The notes under the pieces: model-generated
The model's input: only the letters and a program-made list of their open reading frames with translations
Databases searched by the model: none
Told to the model about the DNA's origin: nothing
Shown: in pieces, positions 58,980-64,000 of the stretch
How positions within the stretch are numbered: position 1 is the stretch's first letter
How the letters are laid out: every line of letters starts with the position of its first letter
Position numbers and translations under genes: made by a program
Assembly: GCA_964019335.1 (NCBI GenBank)
Contig: OZ025753.1
Coordinates: 225,205-289,204 of the forward strand
Origin: Diplonema japonicum
Lineage: Eukaryota; Euglenozoa; Diplonemea; Diplonemida; Diplonemidae
Length of the DNA stretch: 64,000 nucleotides
Direction: 5' to 3'

Positions 58980-59690
58980 AGCCTTCGAGACCCTCTCCCG
59001 GTGCACCGAAGACCTCCTCATAGACCAACCAGTGGGGACGCCGGGGAGGGCAGCGTACGTCGGAAGAGGCAAACACACCAGCACAAAGGAGAAGGAAGTG
59101 TGTGCACCAACGACGACGGGAACGGTGGGGGCTGGAACCGTGTACGAAGCTGCATGGCATCCTGCCAAGGGGAGCAGGGAAGGATGTCAGGGAAAGGCTC
59201 GAAGGAACGCAGAGGTACCTGCTGGCGGTGGTGGGGGAACGGGACGCAGCCCTACAAGCGAAGAGGCAGGAGGTGTACCACACACAAGGTCAAGAACACC
59301 CAGTACCGTCGGACAAGGACTTCGGCAAGCTACCGGCAGGGGATGTCCTACGGGAGTACACGAAGGAGGTGCTGAGGTGGATGCGGCAACTGCGCTGGTA
59401 TGCAGGCAGCAGGAACCATTCCCAGCTGAGCCGTGCACAAGGTGCACACACTACGATCCATCGGGAGGACAAGGCGGTGATCGGATGGAACAGGACCGAA
59501 GACCAAGCATGACCTAGAGGCATTGAAAGGACAATGGGCAAGGGAACGAAGAGAAAGAGCGGCCAGGCTGGGGAGAAGGCCGGCAAAACCACCAAAGGAG
59601 GAGAAACCGCTGCTGAAAGGGGATAGGTGCAGGTAGAAGATGAGAACAAGGGGGCGTCTCACAAAGACTTCCTTTAACTCATATATATTG
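58980..59690 (+). repeat. Dispersed repeat family C, copy 2 (longest)
   Basis: GC-rich island of about 700 bp. The most protein-like frame (59102-59512) has RERLEGTQRYLLAVVGERDA, LREYTKEVLRWMRQLRW and AVIGWN before a deletion of about 20 bp, compared with copy 1, removes the RAIFAS part and shifts the frame. It ends GGGGGCGTCTCACAAAGACT, TCCTTTAACTCATATATATT. Confidence 0.7.
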
Positions 59691-59767
59691 TTTTTCTTTT
59701 AAAAAAAAAAAAAAATCTTCTATTATGTTTTGGTCCTTCGATTTTAGTTTTTCTCTTTTCCCCTGAC

Positions 59768-60020
59768 TCTATGCTTTTTTCGCATGGACATTGATGTCAT
59801 TCCATTTCTTTCCATTTCCCCTTTTTTCTTTTTTCCCTCTTTCCTCCTCCCTCCTTCCCAAATTGTACTCTCCCACCCCACTCTTTCCTCCCTAGAGTAG
59901 TTCGTTTTTGAATTTGCCTCCTCTTCTTCTTCCCCTCTCTTCCCCCTTAAAAAAAAAAAAATGAGTACAAGAAACCCACGCCTTGCTCTCGGGTTCAAGT
60001 TCCATTTGTCGACTTGTTTT
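59768..60020 (+). repeat. Dispersed repeat family D, copy 3
   Basis: TATGCTTTTTTCGCATGGAC through CCTTGCTCTCGGGTTCAAG; matches 43262-43460 and 50025-50145. Confidence 0.8.
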
Positions 60021-60247
60021 CATTTTCATGTCAGTGGGCTTCCCTCTCCCTTTTTAATTTTGTGTTTCTTTTGCCATTTTTTCTCGACCCCCAGAAGGAG
60101 GAGCACCATAAGGTTGGCATGCCACCGCGGTGGGCCATTGCTAACACTTCGTTTCCTATCATCTTTCTTCCTTTCCTACCATCCCCTTCTTCGTTTGAAA
60201 CTAATAAAAAAAAATTAAAAATTATTAAAAAAAAAAATAACTATTTA

Positions 60248-60393
60248 TTTAGTGAAATAAGATCGTATGATTTTCACGCGTGGTGGCAGTGGTTTAACGA
60301 GTGGGTATATGACTTCACGAGCGAAGCGAGTGAAGTAACATCAACGAGTTAAACTTGCCACCACAAGTGAAAATCAGATCTATTTTAACTAAA
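60248..60393. mobile_element. Foldback/MITE-like element, 146 bp
   Basis: The left half (TTTAGTGAAATAAGATCG, GATTTTCACGCGTGGTGGCA) and the right half (reverse complement TTTAGTTAAAATAGATCTGA, TTTTCACTTGTGGTGGCAAG) pair along nearly the whole length. The tip is ACTTCAC-GAGCGAAGC-GAGTGAAGT. No coding capacity. Confidence 0.7.
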
Positions 60394-60680
60394 TCCGTTG
60401 TTTTATTTAACGTCAGTCAGATTTGAAAGGGTGGGGTATTACAGGTTACAAGTTACAAGTTACAAATTTTACTGGGGGTGCTTTTGGTTGATATTGATTG
60501 TCAAGGCATATCCTGTGTGGTGCGGGCTGTGCGTCCATGGGTGCTGACAGGACCTCGGTCTGGACCTGTGGGGCTGCTGCCCGGTTGCTGAGGTTGCCCC
60601 ACTAGCAGCTGTCACCGCTGCTGGCTTGCCAAGCCCACCTCTCTCCCCTTCTGTTGAGGGAGGCGACCGATCCTTGAGTG

Positions 60681-60780
60681 ACGTAAAAAGTGAGATTCCC
60701 AGATTCGAACCGGGGTTTCCAAAACAAGGGGCCTGTGTGGTACCCCTTAGGTGATTCCTTTTCCGTGTTTGCGCCCCCGA
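60681..60780 (-). repeat. Possible tRNA-derived SINE head
   Basis: On the minus strand an A-box-like CACCTAAGGGGTA (near 60741-60753) precedes a perfect B box GGTTCGAATCT (60701-60711) by about 30 nt. CCCGG-TTCGAAT-CTGGG makes a T arm. A matching acceptor stem is absent, so this is not a functional tRNA but could be a tRNA-derived element extending to about 60470. Confidence 0.35.
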
Positions 60781-60811
60781 CCCCTTGCTGTGCAGTGAAA
60801 ATAGGGCAAGC

Positions 60812-60837
60812 GTGAATATAAAGTACTTTATATTCAC
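60812..60837. repeat. Perfect 26-bp palindrome
   Basis: GTGAATATAAAGT followed by ACTTTATATTCAC. Flanked by AGTGAAAATAGGGC on the left and TTTTCATTTCTGCCC on the right, which pair imperfectly, so the hairpin may be larger. Confidence 0.75.
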
Positions 60838-60998
60838 TCATAAAGTAATTTTCATTTCTGCCCTTGTTTTCTTCCTAAACAAGCCTGAAATCTGCCGTGA
60901 AAATAAAGTGAAGCGTGAAATTATGTGAAGTATTATATTCACTCCCACCCTTGAAAATCTGACTGGAGTTATATAAAAAGGGGAAAAAAAAAAAAAAG

Positions 60999-61165
60999 CT
61001 CGACCTATGAAGTTTTTTTACCGATGAAAATGAAGTAGGGGAAAAGAAGAAGAAGAAGAAAGAAAAAAGAAGAAGGAAAAAAAAGCCCTCCTCGTCAAAA
61101 GAAAAGAAGAAAAGAGACGAAGGTTAAAATTATTGTTCCTCTCTGCTTCTTTTTTTTTTTTTTTT
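60999..61165 (+). repeat. Dispersed repeat family G, copy 2
   Basis: Matches 54896-55075 (CTCGACCTATGAAG; GCCCTCCTCGTCAAAAG; AAAATTATTGTTCCTC). Confidence 0.8.
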
Positions 61166-61199
61166 TAGGTGGTGGGGATAACATGGAAAGAAGAAATGG

Positions 61200-61500
61200 C
61201 AAGAAGTACATCAGATGTGTTGTTCACTGTTGGCCTCCACGTCGGTCATACCGGTAGCGCCCGAGTGGGAGAATGTATTGCAGATGCTCAGGGTGACTAT
61301 CAGGCACGCGAGCGCAGAATCTTGGTTACCCGGGGCACCCCGGCTAGGATTGAGTTGCACACCGCACGCATTAAGGACACAGCGCGGAACGCAGAAGAAG
61401 CTACTGCTCGGTCGAGGTGCGCCCCCTGTAATCAAGTAGACTGTGCCTCCAGTTGCTTGTACGCCAGGCGGTTTATAAGCAACCAAAGTCATTCTTTTTC
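61200..61500 (+). repeat. Dispersed repeat family B, copy 5 (longest)
   Basis: It begins AAGAAGTACATCAGATGTGT and contains every segment seen in the shorter copies: GGTAGCGCCCGAGTGGGAGA, GTATTGCAGATGCTCAGGGT, GTTGCACACCGCACGC and GCGGAACGCAGAAGAAGC. It ends TACGCCAGGCGGTTTATAAG, CAACCAAAGTCATTC, the part shared with 57370-57415. No conserved protein frame is evident. Confidence 0.8.
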
Positions 61501-61514
61501 TTTTTTTTTTCTTT

Positions 61515-62142
61515 TAAACCCATAACACTCCAAGGCGCAAATATTTGTCGTTTTGAAAAATCATTTTTTTTTCTCCAAGTACTTTTTGATCCCCCCGACC
61601 CCTGGATCTCCAAGAACGACTATAGTGAGGAGCTATTTTCAACTGCAATTCATGCTGCGCTGCATAACTTAACCTTGTTATCCACCACCAAGTGGGTCCC
61701 AAATCCAAGTAGATAGGCTAAAAACGCAAAATTGACAGGTGTGACTGCGCCCAAAAACCGCAAAAGTACAGCCACGGACGGGGTCCAACCTTCATGGGCA
61801 AGGAGTTGGTACCCATAGAGACCATAAAATGGGCTGGTGGGGAGAAAATGAAACTGTCCCGTGGTGCATAGAAATCTGGCGACCACCAGCCACTCAAAGG
61901 GGCACCAGGGTCTGCAGATTGAAAAGATGCACAAAACGCACAATCAACAAATGCTACACCTGTAACACCTCTGTCCTAATAAGTGCTTTTTTCGTACCAC
62001 TCTTCCAAAAAGGCCTCTTGACGATTTCGAGGCCGATATTCCACCCGCAAAGAGGCACTTCTCTCGGTCTGAGACATCTGAGGGGTCCTGATGCTGCCTT
62101 TTTTGCCCCGAGATGCTGAATCTACCCCCCCGTGCACAACCC
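61515..62142 (+). mobile_element. piggyBac-type relic A' (inverted, deleted copy of A)
   Basis: Starts AACCCATAACACTCCAAGG and runs as the reverse complement of A from its right end, with about 900 bp missing in the middle. The + strand encodes the transposase C-terminal finger GTRVCRLKRCTKRTINKCYT, CNTSVLISAFFVPLF (61829-62119). The far terminal 150 bp of A are absent; family F begins at 62144 instead. Confidence 0.8.
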
Positions 62143-62143
62143 G

Positions 62144-62265
62144 TAGTAAATATTTTACTTTTGAAGAGTACTTTACTATTATTAGCCTTTCTATTCTCTC
62201 TCCTCCTTACTACTAAAAACATTGTTAAACAAAAGATAGATGGATATTTTACATTTTTTTTTTTT
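62144..62265 (+). repeat. Dispersed repeat family F, copy 2
   Basis: Matches 55076-55195, including the terminal T run. Confidence 0.85.
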
Positions 62266-62501
62266 TTTTTTGCCACTCACCTTAACGTGCTCCTCAGTTT
62301 CTGGTAAGAACAAAAAGGAAAAAGGGGGGCAAGGAGTAGTGGCTGCATGCAGTACTGGAACTCAGGATTTGTAACAGTGTGCTGAGAGGCTTTTGGTCCG
62401 AGGTAAAAGAGAAAAAAAAAAGGAGAGGAGAAAAAAAAAAAGAAAAAAAATCTCTGTGTCATGAATAAAAAAAAATGATATTTTATATCTTATCCTCCGG
62501 A

Positions 62502-62739
62502 TCCGTTAAGTGACCCTTCGGAAATCGCAATTTGAGGTGCTAAAATCTTTTTCAATTGCTTTTTCTTGGGCTGGAATGGATTTATTTGCGCCCGGGGTCC
62601 AATGTCCGATGTACGGATTTTCTGGAAAAACTTCTTTTCAGTGAACCTTTGGACATTTTTTTTTGATTTCCCCCTGTGTGGCCCTTAGGGATTTCCTTGG
62701 AGGAAACCACCATGGACAAAGGCCGGGTCACTTAGTGGA
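62502..62739. mobile_element. MITE-like element with TAAGTGACCC ends
   Basis: Left TCCGTTAAGTGACCC and right GGGTCACTTAGTGGA are inverted repeats (ten consecutive bases plus flanking matches). The 205-bp interior has no gene. Confidence 0.6.
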
Positions 62740-62794
62740 TGCGAAGCGTGTTATCTTTTTTCGTTTTCTTCTTTCTTTTATTATTTTTTTAAAG

Positions 62795-62985
62795 TAAACT
62801 TTTTTTCAACCCTCCCCCCCCCCACCTATTTTAGCAATCACCGAAGTCTGCGTTGTGTTGGCTTGTTGCATGGGTTCGAGATACTTACGATTATGTTGTT
62901 TGTGCACAGCCAGGATTAACCTGTAGAAGGATAAGCCCAACAATGCTACCACTACTCTTTTAGCACTAACAATTCATTATCAATA
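62795..62985 (+). repeat. Dispersed repeat family I, copy 4
   Basis: T run, CAACCCTCCCCC, then TTAGCAATCACCGAAGTCTG as in copy 3, and GGATTAACCTGTAGAAGGAT, AAGCCCAACAATGCTACCAC as in the minus fragment at 31936. Confidence 0.75.
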
Positions 62986-63540
62986 TGGTCACCTCTCCGC
63001 TATTTGTCACAAAGTACTGCCCGCAAATTTCATATTTCTTTAAGTGTAAAAATCAAAAGCCATGCCTGGATTTGCTCCAAAAGTGGAATAAAATTTTGAA
63101 TAAGAAAATCATGGCTAGGTGCTGTCATTTTTTTTTACTTTCTTTAAACCCAGCGAAAATTAAGCATGATTTACACTACTTTTCCCTTTAATCCCATGTC
63201 GAAGTTGTGCAAACTGTGTTCATACGCCACGAGAACCGGTACCTTGTTTCTTCAGGAAGGTGGAGTAGCCAACTACATCAGCACCCGAGCCCAGGTACGT
63301 ACATAGAACTCATGAAAAGTGCCTTGGGCGTAACGCAGCCCAATGCGTTGATCACTCCCGGGAGAAACACGAATTGTTCTGCGACTTTGATGCAGAATCG
63401 ATTCATTTTGCACCAAGTCACAATAGCGCAGGCTAACCTGCCGACAATGCATCAAACGCGTTTTCCTTGCAGGGGACTCATGATCTGTAACACAAACGCG
63501 TGTCACTGCTGTCCAAGGAAAAGAACTTGACGATGTCCTT
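62986..63540. other. Unique spacer before the 8-bp array
   Basis: No recognisable gene or repeat. Short frames only. The array begins abruptly after GATGTCCTT. Confidence 0.4.
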
Positions 63541-64000
63541 ACCCGCAAACCCGCAAACCCGCAAACCCGCAAACCCGCAAACCCGCAAACCCGCAAACCC
63601 GCAAACCCGCAAACCCGCAAACCCGCAAACCCGCAAACCCGCAAACCCGCAAACCCGCAAACCCGCAAACCCGCAAACCCGCAAACCCGCAAACCCGCAA
63701 ACCCGCAAACCCGCAAACCCGCAAACCCGCAAACCCGCAAACCCGCAAACCCGCAAACCCGCAAACCCGCAAACCCGCAAACCCGCAAACCCGCAAACCC
63801 GCAAACCCGCAAACCCGCAAACCCGCAAACCCGCAAACCCGCAAACCCGCAAACCCGCAAACCCGCAAACCCGCAAACCCGCAAACCCGCAAACCCGCAA
63901 ACCCGCAAACCCGCAAACCCGCAAACCCGCAAACCCGCAAACCCGCAAACCCGCAAACCCGCAAACCCGCAAACCCGCAAACCCGCAAACCCGCAAACCC
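63541..64000. repeat. Perfect 8-bp tandem array (ACCCGCAA)n, 57.5 copies to the window edge
   Basis: 460 bp of uninterrupted ACCCGCAA; on the minus strand GGGTTTGC. The unit resembles a telomeric repeat (G run, T run), but the C-rich strand runs 5' to 3' towards the right edge. A right-hand chromosome end would show the G-rich strand. It continues past the window. Long minus-strand frames here (GLRVCGFA repeated) are artefacts of the 24-nt translation period. Confidence 0.95.

Noticed and set aside
63273-63996. Long minus-strand frames encoding GLRVCGFA repeats
   Set aside because: Translation of an 8-bp tandem array, which stays open in all three frames by periodicity. Not a gene.
63541-64000. 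CRISPR array
   Set aside because: Pure 8-bp tandem repeats without spacers, in a eukaryotic genome with trans-splicing.
63541-64000. True right-hand telomere
   Set aside because: The strand polarity is wrong for a right end, and the window edge is an arbitrary cut rather than a known contig end.

Overview
The window looks like nuclear DNA of a euglenozoan protist, most likely a diplonemid. Every intact protein gene lies on the + strand, as in a directional polycistronic array. Most genes start shortly after a T/C tract ending in AG, which is the signature of spliced-leader (SL) trans-splicing. At 44717-44755 there is a sequence that matches the diplonemid-type SL exon as I remember it (it ends ACAGTTTCTGTACTTTATTG). 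One gene also has an ordinary GT-AG cis intron (28073-28136), so both kinds of splicing are present. Intergenic DNA is full of homopolymer T, A, C and G runs. There are no bacterial operon features.

Layout. 1-2.3 kb is low-complexity DNA with dispersed repeats. 2.3-9 kb holds a probable selenocysteine glutathione peroxidase, a membrane cyclase, an actin-related/F-box protein and a small basic protein. 9-13.6 kb holds two inverted-repeat elements, a broken partial copy of the next gene, a small ubiquitin-like (UBL)-IQ gene and repeats. 13.7-40.2 kb is the main gene array: a 1754-residue helical-repeat protein, a protein kinase, two paralogous proteins with three NYN-like nuclease domains each, UBL-ankyrin, a broken UBL-TPR, a dual-acylated phosphatase, a second UBL-ankyrin, a double-GTPase protein, a membrane-anchored histidine acid phosphatase and UBL-LRR. 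40.5-43.3 kb is a run of decayed genes (LVIVD, WSC, Na/Pi cotransporter). 43.3-50.5 kb is mobile DNA: a poly(A)-tailed retrocopy, the SL relic, and two piggyBac-type elements sharing a TTAA. 50.5-54.6 kb is a 1371-residue Pro/Thr/Ser-repeat surface protein. 54.6-64 kb is repeats, transposase relics and MITE-like hairpins, ending in 57.5 perfect copies of an 8-bp unit (ACCCGCAA/TTGCGGGT).

Themes. Five genes between 11.9 and 40.2 kb share a divergent N-terminal ubiquitin-like domain joined to different modules (IQ, ANK, TPR, ANK, LRR). Together with the F-box/actin-related protein they suggest a local expansion of ubiquitin-fold adaptor proteins, though that function is inferred. A second hidden pattern is a short unrecognised protein motif (V.LR.hG...GY..RP.FAS) that recurs at five repeat-associated loci. 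All domain calls were made by eye; no database search was run.
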